NCBI GenBank assembly: GCA_029747015.1
Contig: JAKOGI010000427.1
Coordinates: 378,501 to 442,500 of the forward strand
Length of the DNA stretch: 64,000 nucleotides
Direction of reading: 5' to 3'
Origin: Carnegiea gigantea
Lineage: Eukaryota > Streptophyta > Magnoliopsida > Caryophyllales > Cactaceae
Shown here piece after piece: positions 51,336 to 62,405 of this stretch (within the stretch, counting starts at the first letter, position 1; every line of letters starts with the position of its first letter). The position numbers and the translations under genes were made by a program. Under the pieces are notes generated by a model. That model did no database searches. It was given only the letters and a program-made list of their open reading frames with translations, and had not been told where the DNA came from.

Positions 51336-51759
51336 TAAGCATATGTGTATTCTTTTGGTTATTTGTATTTGGTTAATATATGAAAAAAATATATATCTGC
51401 AGTTTGTTTTACGAATAATGAAAATTACACTTTTTTTGGGGTAACAACGGCCACGAACAATATTTCCTACCTGAGTCAACATAGAAAAATATTTTTTTCA
51501 GTCTCAAAAAAATATTTATCATCGGTAATTACTATTACAAATAAAAGATTACATTTAAAAAAATAAAATACGTAACTTATATTAACTCTCCTACTTCATT
51601 CAGCTCCTTCTCACTCCTTCCTACTTCTTCCCACTCCTTTCCCTATTTTTCCACACTAAAAAAAATACCACTCCTATTGACTCCCACCCACTCCTTCCCC
51701 CTTTTTCTACTCCACGCATCCCACATCTGTAATTTTCTAATGGAAAAAACAGGGCCTAA

Positions 51760-54690
51760 GACAATTAGTATATGATACTCTTAGGAGCATATACTTCCAC
51801 TATGACTTGGAGAAAATCTTACACGGTGGCAAGGTATTTAAAAAAATTTTAAAAAAAAAACAAATCCATCCCTACCCAAAATTCAAAAAAGAACCCTCAT
51901 CCCCTTGGACTCTCTTTCCCCCTCCCCGTCTAAACTATGTGATGAGGACGATAACGCAGTTCTTGGAATCTCTCTCTCCTTCTCTCTCTCTAGCTCTCAA
52001 CTCCACGACCATTCGGTAGAATATTTCTAGTCGACGGAACAATTTCAGATTTAGATTGCCAGAAGATTGAGTTGCTGTTATTAGAGTAAATCCGATGTGA
52101 ATTTTCAGCAAATACAGGCAGCTACTCTAGTGTGCTTTTCACAATCGAAACACTGGTAGAGAAACTAGCAACAATTTATACCGGCAAGTAGATTTCTATT
52201 GTTATAGAATATTTCTGGTCGGCATACAGGTCGCAAAATCTAGTAGTTGTGGTGAACGATTATTGAATGCACTAGGATGGATGAAAGAAATCAAGAACAA
52301 ACACTCAATAACAGGGGAAAAATTAGGCATCACCAATTATAAACATTTCGTTTTTGTCATGCTACAAAGTATATGAATTTGTCCATGAAATTGCAAATTT
52401 AGGATTTCAGGCAAAGGGTTGCAAATCTTCTTCACCTATTGTCATTGATAAACCAAAAGTTACATCAATATTGATTCATTATCAAATTCATAAAAATTTA
52501 TTCATTGAAATGTGTTCCCAGTTCTGATGGTGAAATGTAAAATTATGCTGATGGCGAAATGTGTTCCTGATTCTGGGAAGGGACAATTGCTTGAGCATGC
52601 TAAAATGAAATAGCCATCTCAGGTCAAGTTATGCGGAATTTGAATAGAATATGGTATTTTATGATGTCTATTTTTTCATTACCTTAAGGATTTGTTCATC
52701 ATACCTAATGTAATTGTTCATTGGCTAAAACTGTTTTAAATTGTTCAATTGCTAAACATTGAATGTTCAGTTGCTTATATGAAATTGTTCATCGCACGAT
52801 ATAGCAATGTTCGTTAGTTTCATCAATCGTAATGTGTTATTATGGATCCTATTTGTAAGGCAATGTGAAGTTGCTTAACTTAAATAATTGAATCATTCAG
52901 TTATATAAACTTGTTTGTCTCCATAATTGAACGATCAGCTGCTTGATCAATTGAACCTTGATGATGTTGTCCTCACCACCTTTTACAACCCAATATCCCT
53001 CTTGGGTAGACCTTGATGCTCTTGAGGTGGGTAATGAGGGGGGAAGGAAAAAAAATTATAGCACAACGAATAAACACTTTGCATAAGTGCCTAGAAGAAA
53101 AGTAAGTAATGCCATTAATATTTGTATTATAGGTGACATAGATGCCATAAATCTCCCAAAAGCTCACACAAAACAATTCCTGATAAGTCAAAAGCTTAGA
53201 GATATGGCATGGATATGTAGAACACTACTTCAATGTTTAATACTCGTTTGCGTATATATAATGGTACGATATGAACTGTTCATTTGCTTCAAACATTAAA
53301 ATGCTCAATAGCTTAATTGATTCATTGGACGATATCTGGCAATCACTTGCCTTTTCTACATAGTATAGTCTTGTTCATAGTTAAATACTAAAAATGTTCA
53401 TATAGAAGTGTTCATTCCTGCTCAATCATGATATGGCCATTTCGTGTCCCATTCATAGTACAATATGAACTTGTGCAAATGAAAACATTGAATTATTCAG
53501 GTAGATATATTAACTTCTTCACTGATTTATACAAATGTGTTCAATGGCTTCACCCATCATTTTGCGGCCAAAACATGCCCTTTCATTCTCATATATAGAA
53601 TACTAATGCCTGTCATATTAAAATTTTTATAGGAATGCGATTTCCAAAAAAGTAAAACAATCAGATGCCATTAGGCAAGCCTGTTAAGTGCTTGCTAGAT
53701 AAATAGCAAACAAAGCCATTGAAAAAGGGGACAATTCTACATAATTGAACCAGTTGCAACTTGAAAAACCTCATAAAGAGTCAGAGGCCACTCAGGACAC
53801 CAACACGGACCAACAACCTTTTGGCTCCCCGATTTTGGTCTACTATAACGTCAATTCCACTGATCTCGGTGCTCTTTTCCAGCGGCAAAGTTGTCGCAAT
53901 TAAGAGACAACCCTAAAGAATAAGTGAGAAGGAACACGAAGGGCCAAAGCTGATAAGGAGCATAATTTCCATCTAGCCATATAGTGGTTACTAATAACTA
54001 TGGCCCTTTTGGACATGGGGTTATCGCTCATTTTATAGATGATTGTTCACTTTGTATATGGAGTATTGTTCATTCCGAAATTGTAGTTCATTTTGGACAT
54101 GGGGGTTATTGTTTGTTGTGACCCTTTTTTTTGACATTTAAGTATTCTGTCTTCAGAAAGAATGGAAAGTATAATTTTCCAACAAGTCAAATTAGTATTT
54201 TTCATTCTATGTACTAATCACCTGAGGCGTGAAATATTGTTTATTTTGAAATTGGATTATTGTTCATTCGATCTTTAGAGAGCAATTTATTCATGGAATT
54301 ATAGCCTTTTGATTCCTCTATTTTGCTCTACAGTGAACTAATCCCACACATCTGAATCTCCATATTTGCAATCTGCCTACCAACAAATATAATCTCTATA
54401 ACACATTACAAAAATTCCAAAAAAAAGAAAAAGAAAAAGCAAGTCCCAAACGTCTAACTAAACACCATAAAAGGCGATAAAATGAACAACATTATCAACT
54501 ATAGTAAACAAACTTGACACTAGAAAATAAAAATATAAAAGAAACAAAGAATAAAAAATACACAATCTCTTCCAAAACCATTAACACATCTGTGAATATT
54601 GCCAGTGAACCGAACCAATACATGAACAATATTTTCAACATAGATGAACAAAGTAGCGACTAACAAATTAACAATATGAACCACAAAAAA
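51760..54690. other. non-coding stretch rich in TTGTTCATT words
   Basis: No gene is recognised. From about 52670 to 54280 the word GTTCAT/GTTCAA recurs many times (for example TTGTTCATTGGC, AATGTTCAGTTGC, TATTGTTCATTCG) at irregular spacing. A CT-rich tract lies at about 51905-52000. The minus-strand frame at 52973-53191 and the plus frame at 53087-53299 are short and unrecognised. Confidence 0.5.
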
Positions 54691-54713
54691 GGGGGGGGGG
54701 GGCGGGCGGGGGG
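54691..54713 (+). repeat. G-run, possible G-quadruplex
   Basis: Twelve G residues, then GGG and GGGGGG separated by single C residues. This satisfies the four-G-tract pattern on the plus strand. It lies 313 bp before the young copia element. Confidence 0.7.
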
Positions 54714-55025
54714 TTAAGAAAATAGAACAAGCTCCTCTCAAAATATTAGACCGGCTATGAACTTCACCATGTACAATGAGCAAAATCATCATACAACAAT
54801 TATGACCCAAAAAAAAAAAAAAAAACCAATCGAGCCCCCTATCATCATTGTTCGCTTGATCTGAATCCCATTATCGTCAAACTAAAAGCACAAATACACC
54901 AAATTGGAGCCGCAAAAACTTCAATGGAAATTTAAAAATAGAAGAATATTCACAATCTTCATCGGGAATCAAAAATACTTCTTAACAACTCATTAAATGA
55001 ATTCCCGGAATCTTTATGAGATTCA

Positions 55026-55401
55026 TGTTGGACACGTTTTTATGTGGCCTGAGTTATCATTTATCTAATTAATTGATCATTGACCTAATAAATACCCTAC
55101 GTATTTATTTGGTAATTATTTGATGGACGTAATTACCCTTATGACCTAATTAGGGTTTCCCCTTGGGTGTATATAAATAGAGGTATTAGGCAGAGATCAA
55201 GATACCAATCTTACGCCTCCTCTCTGCCTCTCTATTCTCGTGAGTCTCATCCTCACCTTAGCCTTCATAACGATACACCCTAAACGGGAACTCGATCTGC
55301 GTGAGAATCATGGCCTCATCCCTAACCACGTTTACAGGATTATCAGGTACACATGATTTAATTCCTGATTTATATCTTTTATGTTTAAGAATTGATCAAC
55401 A
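55026..55401 (+). repeat. 5' LTR of the young copia element
   Basis: 376 bp, TGTTG...CAACA. A TATA box, TATAAATA, lies at 55172-55179, with CT-rich sequence about 40 bp after it, in the place of a transcription start. It is the likely promoter of the element. The only difference from the 3' LTR is T at 55264. Confidence 0.97.
55172..55179 (+). promoter_or_regulatory. TATA box in the 5' LTR
   Basis: TATAAATA, 147 bp into the LTR and followed by AGAGG; the same in the 3' LTR at 60975-60982. Position and sequence fit an RNA polymerase II core promoter. Confidence 0.75.
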
Positions 55402-55403
55402 TG

Positions 55404-55415
55404 TGGTATCAGAGC
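55404..55415 (+). promoter_or_regulatory. primer-binding site, tRNA-iMet
   Basis: TGGTATCAGAGC, two bases after the LTR end, is the complement of the 3' end of plant initiator tRNA-Met and primes minus-strand synthesis in copia elements. Confidence 0.95.
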
Positions 55416-55975
55416 CTTATGTTGATGAATCAATTCTTTTTATTTTCGGACATTAGCATTACTTTTCCTTAAAATTAAGATCTAAGTTTTTCGGAATTAA
55501 TCCATAAAATTACTTTCTTATGCTTCGAATATCAGCAAGTATAATTTGTGATGAATTATTTGAAGTGTTCATCCTTATTTTGATGAAATCTTCTAATTCT
55601 GGTATTTGTTTTGGAATATAATTGTGTTTCCTTAAATTGTATGGCATATCTCACTTTTGCATAATATATTCTATTTCCTTATTTATGAATTTATTTTACC
55701 TAGAATAGCAAAACTAAGTAAGGGATATGCTAAAATACCATTGAAAAGGTTAAATCTTTTTACTTGAAAATCTCTTGCCTTATACGCCTTTTAATTAAAT
55801 CAATTTCAATGAGTCCCCAAATTTTTTTGTAGCCCCGCCCGAATCGCTTTAACTTTTGCGGTTAATTAATTATTAACATTAAATTTATAAGTCATTTGAC
55901 TAATCTTAAATAAAATTCATTTTATGATTAGTTAAATTGATTTATTTTGCTTGACTTGAACAATACCTTAGAGTA

Positions 55976-56201
55976 CACTTCTGCCCAAAGGTGATGTGTA
56001 ACATTTGTGAAATTTATTTCAAGCCTTATTAAGCATTGTCATTTAGTGCATATCCTTAAATAGATATTTGCATGACACTCGCCTTAAATACATAATATTT
56101 CACTTCTGTCCAAAGATGATGTGTTATAATTGTGTACTGCGAACTAAATATATATGTGCATTAAAATTTAAATGTTTCACTTCTGCCCAAAGGTGATGTG
56201 T
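55976..56201 (+). repeat. three copies of a 24-bp word in the copia leader
   Basis: The word starting CACTTCTGCCCAAAGG and ending GATGTGT occurs at 55976-55999, 56101-56124 (two changes) and 56178-56201. Each copy stands in AT-rich sequence with TGCAT words nearby. It is outside the coding part, in the 1-kb leader between primer site and gag. Confidence 0.9.
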
Positions 56202-56297
56202 TACATTCAAATTGCACATCATTATTTTATTATTCATAATACTTAAATAAGTGGTCATAACCAAAGTGAAAGCCATTTGTTTGAGTAGAATTAAATT

Positions 56298-56328
56298 TAG
56301 TCTATTATTTTGGTGTTATAATAGACTA
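56298..56328 (+). other. perfect hairpin in the leader before gag
   Basis: TAGTCTATTAT (56298-56308) and ATAATAGACTA (56318-56328) form an 11-bp perfect stem with a 9-base loop, about 124 bases before the likely gag start. In retroelements such leader hairpins can act in packaging or dimer formation; here that is inference. Confidence 0.7.
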
Positions 56329-56451
56329 TTATCACAGCTTCATTACTATATAATGGTCCTTAACTTCGCCAGCCTTAGTTCATTACCTCTTAACTTCTTC
56401 TTTAATTTTGTGTCTTATTTCTCTCATCTGAATCCATTATCAGCCCCAAAT

Positions 56452-57387
56452 ATGGGAATTGAGACCTTGAACGGTGCTAATTTTTCTTCATGGAAAGATT
56501 CACTGATGCTAACTCTTGGCATGTTGGATTTTGATTATGCACTGAGAGAGCCTGCCCCTCCTGCCCTCACTGATAAAAGTACTGCTGAAGATAAAATAGT
56601 ACATGAGAGATGGGAGAGGTGCGACAGAATGGCTCTTATGCTTATTAAAAATTCCATCAGCATAATCATCAGGGGAGCTATTCCAGATTCATCTAATGCT
56701 AAAACATATCTGGCTTCCGTGGAGGAACAATTCAAAGCAACTTCTAAGGCACATGCTAGTACTCTTATTTTGAAGATGGTGACTACAAAATATGACGGGA
56801 ATAGCGGCATTCGTGAGCACATCATGATGATGAACGACATGGCCCGCAAGCTCAAGGGATTAGACATGGAGATCAGTGAAGGCTTTCTGGTGCACTTCAT
56901 AATGACTTCTCTTCCTGCATCTTTTGAAGCTTTTAAGGTCAACTACAACACCCAGAAGGTCAAGTGGTCGATGAATGAGTTGATTGCTATGTGCGTACAA
57001 GAAGAAGAGCGTCTGAAGCTGGACAAACCTGATGTGGCTTACCTCATGACCACTAATCCAAAGAAGAGGAAGAGAAATGTCGATAAGAAGGAAGTTTCTA
57101 AAGTCCAGAAACGTGATGCAAGTGCTTCTTCCAGCTCTAAGAACTCCAAAGGGAAGTCTTACTGCAAGTTCTGCCGCAAGGAAGGACATAGACAGAAAGA
57201 CTACCAAGACTTTAAAGAGTGGCTGACGAAGAAAGGTAATCATCTTTACATGATACTTGAGTCCTTTAATTTAAGTGTTCCAACTAATACATGGTGGTTT
57301 GACTCTGGTTCTATGGTTCATGTAACCAACTCACTTCAGGGATTCCTTACAATCCAGAAGCTGGAAAAAAAACCGAAGAACACTTAA
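56452..57387 (+). CDS. gag: copia Gag and protease start, frame broken
   Basis: The open frame runs from 56251, but the start at 56452 (residue 68 of that frame) is preferred because the first 67 residues are hydrophobic and unlike Gag, and the conserved part begins just after with [14 protein letters not shown]. Numbering from 56251: a UBN2-type capsid domain covers about residues 70-260, a basic patch KKRKR at 271-275, a CCHC zinc knuckle at 305-318, and the protease active site DSG at 351-353 in WWFDSGS. The knuckle has C305, C308 and H313, but the fourth ligand is Tyr318 (codon TAC at 57202-57204) where the family has Cys. The frame ends at 57385-57387, soon after an A8 run at 57365-57372; beyond it the protein continues in the +1 frame. 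Gag would package element RNA in virus-like particles. Confidence 0.88.
   Translation: MGIETLNGANFSSWKDSLMLTLGMLDFDYALREPAPPALTDKSTAEDKIVHERWERCDRMALMLIKNSISIIIRGAIPDSSNAKTYLASVEEQFKATSKAHASTLILKMVTTKYDGNSGIREHIMMMNDMARKLKGLDMEISEGFLVHFIMTSLPASFEAFKVNYNTQKVKWSMNELIAMCVQEEERLKLDKPDVAYLMTTNPKKRKRNVDKKEVSKVQKRDASASSSSKNSKGKSYCKFCRKEGHRQKDYQDFKEWLTKKGNHLYMILESFNLSVPTNTWWFDSGSMVHVTNSLQGFLTIQKLEKKPKNT
57365..57372 (+). other. A8 run at the gag/pol frame break
   Basis: The frame of gag-PR (0) and the frame of the following pol (+1) both remain protein-like up to this run. The downstream frame is open from the run onward and reads as family-conserved protease sequence (TLKLGNGTE) before its first ATG at 57422. 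One extra A here accounts for the break. It may be a mutation, a slip site, or a base-calling error in a homopolymer. Confidence 0.8.
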
Positions 57388-57421
57388 GCTGGGGAATGGA
57401 ACAGAATTAGCTGTCGAAGCC

Positions 57422-60400
57422 ATGGGAACCTTAGAATTAATAATGAAAACTGGTTTATGTATTAAACTTTATGATACCTTATATATTCCTGAGATTACTC
57501 GGAATTTAGTATCAGGACCAAAGTTAGACATAGACGGTTTTGATGTTTCTCATGGTCATGGCAGACTTACTGATAGTTTCAATTCTCAAGTGTTTGGTCA
57601 TGGTTTTCTGGATGGTGGTCTCTATAAATTAGAACTAGATGATGATTTTTCCAAATCTTTGTTGTCATATAATATCAATCAGACACTAACAAAGAGAAAA
57701 CGAAAACGAGACTTAGAAACTTCATCCATGTTGTGGCATCAACGCTTAGGCCACATTTCACGAGAACGTCTATCTAGACTCGTGAAGAATGAAGTGTTAC
57801 CATCTCTCGATTTCAATGATTTTGGAACATGTGTCAAATGCCTTAAAGGTAAAATGACATCAGTGAATAAGAAAGGTGCCACAAGGAGTTCTAATTTATT
57901 AGAGCTCATTCACACTGACATTAGTGGTCCTTACTCTATCACTGGAATAACTGGACATAACTCATTTATCACTTATATTGATGATTATTCTCGTTATATG
58001 TACTTGTATCTCATTAAGGAAAAATCTGAATCACTTACAACTTTTAAAGATTATAAAACTGAAGTTGAAAAACAACTTGATCGTCAGATAAAAGTTGTAA
58101 GATCAGATAGAGGAGGTGAATATTATGGTAGACATACTGATGTGGGTCAAGCTCCTGGTCCATTTTATGAGTTTTGCAAGGCCCAGGGGATTGTAAACCA
58201 ATATACCATGCCTGGTACTCCTCAACAGAACGGTGTTGCTGAGAGAAGAAATAAGACCCTAATGGACATGGTATGCAGTATGTTAGCCAACTCAGGTTTA
58301 CCTCTATTTCTCTGGAGCGAGGCCTTAAAAACAGCTGTTCATATACTCAATAGGGTTCCTTCTAAAGCTGTCCCTAAAACTCCTTATGAACTCTGGACAG
58401 GAAGGAAACCGAGTCTAAGATATATGAAAGTATGGGGTTGTCTTGCCGAAGCTAAACTTTATAATCCCTTCTTGAAGAAACTCGACATGAAAACTGTAAC
58501 TTGCTACTTCATTGGTTATCCTTCTCACTCAAAAGGTTACAGATTTTATTGTCCTTCCCATGTCACTCGCATTGTAGAAACCAAAGATGCTCATTTCCTT
58601 GAAGATTTTAAGGTCAGTGGGAGCAGTGAAAACCCTTATGATGAATTGCTAGAAGTACAAGACGCGGGGGGGAGAGACTTGTCGATTACTTTACCTCCAA
58701 TTACTCCTTTTGTACTCAATGCCAATCCGCAGGACACTGCACCACCTCCTACTCCTAATGTACCTGGAAATGAAGACACCTCAAATGATAACCATCAAGA
58801 CAATGCCGCCAATGCTCAACCTGAAAATTTGCTCAGGAGGTCATCTAGGTCTAAAAGGCCTACTAACTTTGATGATTATGTTACCTACCTGACTGAAGCA
58901 GAAATGGATGCTGGAAAGTTTACTGATCCTACCTCTTATAATGAAGCCATTAACAGTGATCAGTCTTCCGAATGGAGTAAAGCCATGATTGAAGAGCTTG
59001 ACTCCATGAAGAAAAATGATGTTTGGGATTTGGTTGAATTACCCAACGGTGTCAAACCCGTAGGATGTAAATGGGTCTTCAAAACAAAACTGGACCCGAA
59101 TGGAAACATTGAACGCTACAAAGCGAGATTGGTTGCAAAGGGCTACACTCAGAAAGAGGGAATTGACTATCAAGAGACCTTTTCTCCTGTCTCTCGAAAG
59201 GATTCCTTAAGAATTGTTATGGCCCTTGCAGCTCATTTTGATTTAGAGCTACATCAGATGGATGTCAAAACCGCTTTCCTTAATGGCGATTTGGATGAAG
59301 AAGTGTTCATGAAACAACCCGAAGGATTCAAATCTGAAGGTCAAGAGCACTTAGTCTGTAAGCTAAAAAAATCCATATACGGGTTGAAGCAGGCATCACG
59401 TCAATGGTACCTAAAGTTGCATCAAGTCTTGAAGTCAGAAGGTTTCATAAAGAATCAAGTGGATCAATGCGCCTACCTCAAGATGAGTGGGAGCAACTTT
59501 ACTATACTTGTCCTTTACGTAGATGACATTCTATTGGCAAGTAATAGTTTAGACATGTTGCATGAGTCCAAGCGCTTACTCTCGCGTAATTTTGACATGA
59601 AAGATCTCGGGGAGGCTTCTTATGTTATTGGCATCGAAATACACCGAGATAGAGTCAATGGTATTTTGGGATTATCTCAAAAGGCTTACATTGAGCGTGT
59701 CCTTACACGTTATAACATGCAACATTGCTCTCCTTCTGTGGCTCCAGTAGTTAAGGGAGATGTTTTCGGTTTATTTCAATGTCCGAAAACAGAGGTTGAA
59801 AAAGAACAGATGAGAATGATACCTTATGCGTCAGTAGTAGGAAGCCTTATGTATGCACAAGTCTGTACTCGTCCAGATATCGCTTACATTGCTGGAATGT
59901 TAGGTCGTTATCAGACCAATCCTGGTCTTGATCACTGGAAAGCAGCTAAGAAAGTTCTTCGATATCTACAAGGGACAAAAGACTATAAACTGACTTACAG
60001 AAGGAGTGATAATTTAGAAGTGGTTGGTTATTCTAATTCTGACTTTGCTAAGTGCAAAGATGACAAGAAATCCACTTCAGGGTATAGCTTTATGTTAGCT
60101 GGCGGACCTATCTCGTGGAAGAGTCATAAGCAAGAGTTGACTGCAACTTCTACGATGATGGCAGAATACATTGCGCTGTACAACGCAACCTGTCATGGAA
60201 TGTTGCTCAGAAACCTTATCACTGGACTCAAAGTAGTTAATTCCATCTCTCGACCATTGAAGCTTTATTGTGATAACTCAGCCGCCGTTACTTTCTCGAA
60301 CAGTAACAGTTCGACTGGCGCTGCTTTATATCTTGATACAAAGTACTTGTTCGTACGTGAGCGAGTTGAGGAAAATAAACTTTGTATTGAGCATATAAGT

Positions 60401-60499
60401 ACTAAGAATATGCTTGCGGATCCGATGACTAAAGGTCTCCCTCCTAAGATTTTCGAAGAACATGTTTCGAAGATGGGGTTATCTAAAGACCTTATTTAG
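57422..60499 (+). CDS. pol: copia Pol: protease end, integrase, RT, RNase H
   Basis: 1025 codons in this frame; the true start lies upstream in gag-PR. GAG pre-integrase with the HHCC ligands H106, H111, C137 and C140. Integrase with D166 (HTD), D229 (RSD) and E274 (NGVAE), with an insert [14 protein letters not shown] between the last two that some plant copia lineages share. A linker with RRSSRSKRP at 472-480. RT from about 519 with [16 protein letters not shown] and the catalytic YVDD at 699-702. RNase H with E915 and D951, but the first Asp of the family phrase GYSDSDFA is Asn872 (AAT at 60035-60037). It ends with [11 protein letters not shown] at the usual place. Apart from the upstream frame break and Asn872 it looks intact. 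Confidence 0.95.
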   Translation: MGTLELIMKTGLCIKLYDTLYIPEITRNLVSGPKLDIDGFDVSHGHGRLTDSFNSQVFGHGFLDGGLYKLELDDDFSKSLLSYNINQTLTKRKRKRDLETSSMLWHQRLGHISRERLSRLVKNEVLPSLDFNDFGTCVKCLKGKMTSVNKKGATRSSNLLELIHTDISGPYSITGITGHNSFITYIDDYSRYMYLYLIKEKSESLTTFKDYKTEVEKQLDRQIKVVRSDRGGEYYGRHTDVGQAPGPFYEFCKAQGIVNQYTMPGTPQQNGVAERRNKTLMDMVCSMLANSGLPLFLWSEALKTAVHILNRVPSKAVPKTPYELWTGRKPSLRYMKVWGCLAEAKLYNPFLKKLDMKTVTCYFIGYPSHSKGYRFYCPSHVTRIVETKDAHFLEDFKVSGSSENPYDELLEVQDAGGRDLSITLPPITPFVLNANPQDTAPPPTPNVPGNEDTSNDNHQDNAANAQPENLLRRSSRSKRPTNFDDYVTYLTEAEMDAGKFTDPTSYNEAINSDQSSEWSKAMIEELDSMKKNDVWDLVELPNGVKPVGCKWVFKTKLDPNGNIERYKARLVAKGYTQKEGIDYQETFSPVSRKDSLRIVMALAAHFDLELHQMDVKTAFLNGDLDEEVFMKQPEGFKSEGQEHLVCKLKKSIYGLKQASRQWYLKLHQVLKSEGFIKNQVDQCAYLKMSGSNFTILVLYVDDILLASNSLDMLHESKRLLSRNFDMKDLGEASYVIGIEIHRDRVNGILGLSQKAYIERVLTRYNMQHCSPSVAPVVKGDVFGLFQCPKTEVEKEQMRMIPYASVVGSLMYAQVCTRPDIAYIAGMLGRYQTNPGLDHWKAAKKVLRYLQGTKDYKLTYRRSDNLEVVGYSNSDFAKCKDDKKSTSGYSFMLAGGPISWKSHKQELTATSTMMAEYIALYNATCHGMLLRNLITGLKVVNSISRPLKLYCDNSAAVTFSNSNSSTGAALYLDTKYLFVRERVEENKLCIEHISTKNMLADPMTKGLPPKIFEEHVSKMGLSKDLI

Positions 60500-60817
60500 T
60501 TGCATATTGTACTTGCTTGCATTTAATAATAAAATTTCCTCATTGTTTTGTTTGTTTTGTCTCTGAATGTGTCTACGCATGCCTAAAGACATATAGACAA
60601 CATTTATGTACAAAATAATCTTATGGGTTTAATTGTCAATTTGATCCTTAGCTTATTTAAGTTTTAAATTTGGTATTGTAGTATGATTAATGGGGGTCTT
60701 GAATTGAATATCGATTCAATGACTGTATTTCTCTGCTACAATTTCGGTTTAGAACTAAAATGAGTATTAAAATCTGATCAGACTTATCTAATACTCATCA
60801 TAAATGATTACTCGGCC

Positions 60818-60828
60818 AAGTGGGAGAA
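60818..60828 (+). promoter_or_regulatory. polypurine tract
   Basis: AAGTGGGAGAA directly before the 3' LTR. It primes plus-strand synthesis in LTR elements. Confidence 0.9.
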
Positions 60829-61204
60829 TGTTGGACACGTTTTTATGTGGCCTGAGTTATCATTTATCTAATTAATTGATCATTGACCTAATAAATACCC
60901 TACGTATTTATTTGGTAATTATTTGATGGACGTAATTACCCTTATGACCTAATTAGGGTTTCCCCTTGGGTGTATATAAATAGAGGTATTAGGCAGAGAT
61001 CAAGATACCAATCTTACGCCTCCTCTCTGCCTCTCTATTCTCGTGAGTCTCATCCTCACCTTAGCCATCATAACGATACACCCTAAACGGGAACTCGATC
61101 TGCGTGAGAATCATGGCCTCATCCCTAACCACGTTTACAGGATTATCAGGTACACATGATTTAATTCCTGATTTATATCTTTTATGTTTAAGAATTGATC
61201 AACA
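60829..61204 (+). repeat. 3' LTR of the young copia element
   Basis: 376 bp and identical to the 5' LTR except A at 61067 for T at 55264. The flanking ATTCA at 61205-61209 matches 55021-55025. Confidence 0.97.
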
Positions 61205-61209
61205 ATTCA

Positions 61210-62397
61210 ACACTGATCTTCATCCCTAACTCAATTACCATCGGAATTTGATGAATCACAAAATCAACTCCAATCAAATAAGCAAACCTCGAACCAACTC
61301 CAATCGATTGTGGTTACGGCCATCAATTCAATTCAAGTTAAATCATATCCCTATCTCACCACTCTTCGTGGTATTCAACGTGGTTTCATTGAAGAGATCT
61401 AATGAAATCAAGGAGTTATGGCCCATTTTGGCATCAATTTTTTTCACTAGAAGAGGAACTGCAGGAGCGGCATACCAATACAGGAGAGAGAGTTATGGGT
61501 GACTTAAATTAACAACTTTGTGCTTCTACTGCTGAGGAGGCAATGACGGGGCCTATTAAATGACATGTCCTCTGACGTGGCTACCCGGAGCACAGGCTCC
61601 CGGGAGCATACAAAAAAATGCGGGGCCTAAGGTCATCAAATTCATGGGGAAGGAATCATTTTGAGCACCATGATTTAAATATTCCAAGACGGAGTCGGAC
61701 GTCCAACTTGAATTGTATTTTAAAAATATAGTCACTTCGTACTATAATCATTACTTAATGGCCAAATCGCAGTTTAGTCCCATGGCAAATCTAGCCCCTC
61801 TTTACCAGGTCCAAAAAGAGGATGCCATATCTTTTCTTGCACTTGACATGGAGTGCGACATTTGACCTACCTTCAGCATTCAGTTGCTTCATTTTATTAT
61901 TTAAATTTCACAGTATATTTTATATGTGTTTTTTGAAGCATGCACTTTTAATAAATTACACAGGTAAATCTATACTGTCATGTAGGCTGATCTTGCGGAG
62001 GATTGTTGTTATGGGCCAGCGAAGAAGTCCCCATATAACTATATCAATTAGTGAAATGTATGGGGACAGCTTGTATCCTTTGAGCTAAAACGTTGACGGA
62101 AGAGCACTGCATAGTTTAAGTAATATATACGCTCAAACTTTTATATGCTCGTCTCCAAACACTCCCCCTCAAAAAAAGAAAAAAAAAATCTTTATATGCC
62201 CGTCTTACAAAGTAGAGAGGGCTAATCTTATGTACTGAACTAAATTAGCGTAAGCACACCAATCAGACTAGAAATTAGTAATCTTACTTTACATCAAATG
62301 CCTTATTTAAGAATAGAAGACATCTGGTTGGCTATGCTTAACCTCCATTTGCCTAGCCAGAAAATTGTTAGGCCCAGTTTAATTAATTTCCATGAGG
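61210..62397. other. non-coding stretch
   Basis: This continues the host sequence from before 55021. GGAGCACAGGCTCCCGGGAGC-type palindromic sequence lies near 61584-61602. Short frames at 61248-61502 and 61822-62088 have no recognisable content. No gene is seen. Confidence 0.5.
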
Positions 62398-62405
62398 ATT
62401 CTAAC

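Larger units (their letters stand above)
46155..51756. mobile_element. composite PIF/Harbinger-type element, copy 2, split by later insertions
   Basis: The ends GGCCCTGTTCTTTTC (46155) and the complement of AACAGGGCC (51756) are flanked by TAA on both sides (46152-46154, 51757-51759). Without the 4-kb LTR insertion it is about 1.6 kb and matches 28477-30009 in reverse orientation. It holds three other elements: the solo LTR 46377-50387, a hAT MITE 50630-50858, and the inner MITE 50962-51335. No transposase is present. Confidence 0.85.
55026..61204 (+). mobile_element. young full-length Ty1/copia retrotransposon
   Basis: LTRs of 376 bp (55026-55401, 60829-61204) start TGTTG, end CAACA and differ at one base (T at 55264, A at 61067). 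The duplication ATTCA is perfect (55021-55025, 61205-61209). A primer site for tRNA-iMet, a long leader, gag-PR, INT-RT-RH and a polypurine tract are all present in the copia order. At 6179 bp it is longer than the usual 5-kb copia element, mostly because of the 1-kb leader. The LTR identity means recent insertion. A one-base frame break in an A run and two apparent active-site changes suggest that this copy is no longer autonomous, though its RNA could still be mobilised by a relative. Confidence 0.97.

Noticed and set aside
56535..57243. Minus-strand frames of 135 and 127 codons
   Set aside because: They are shadows of the gag gene on the plus strand.
51771..61610. Possible inverted ends of a large element (GGAGCATATACTTCC near 51791 and GGCTCCCGGGAGC near 61590)
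   Set aside because: The match is short and imperfect and no target duplication was found.
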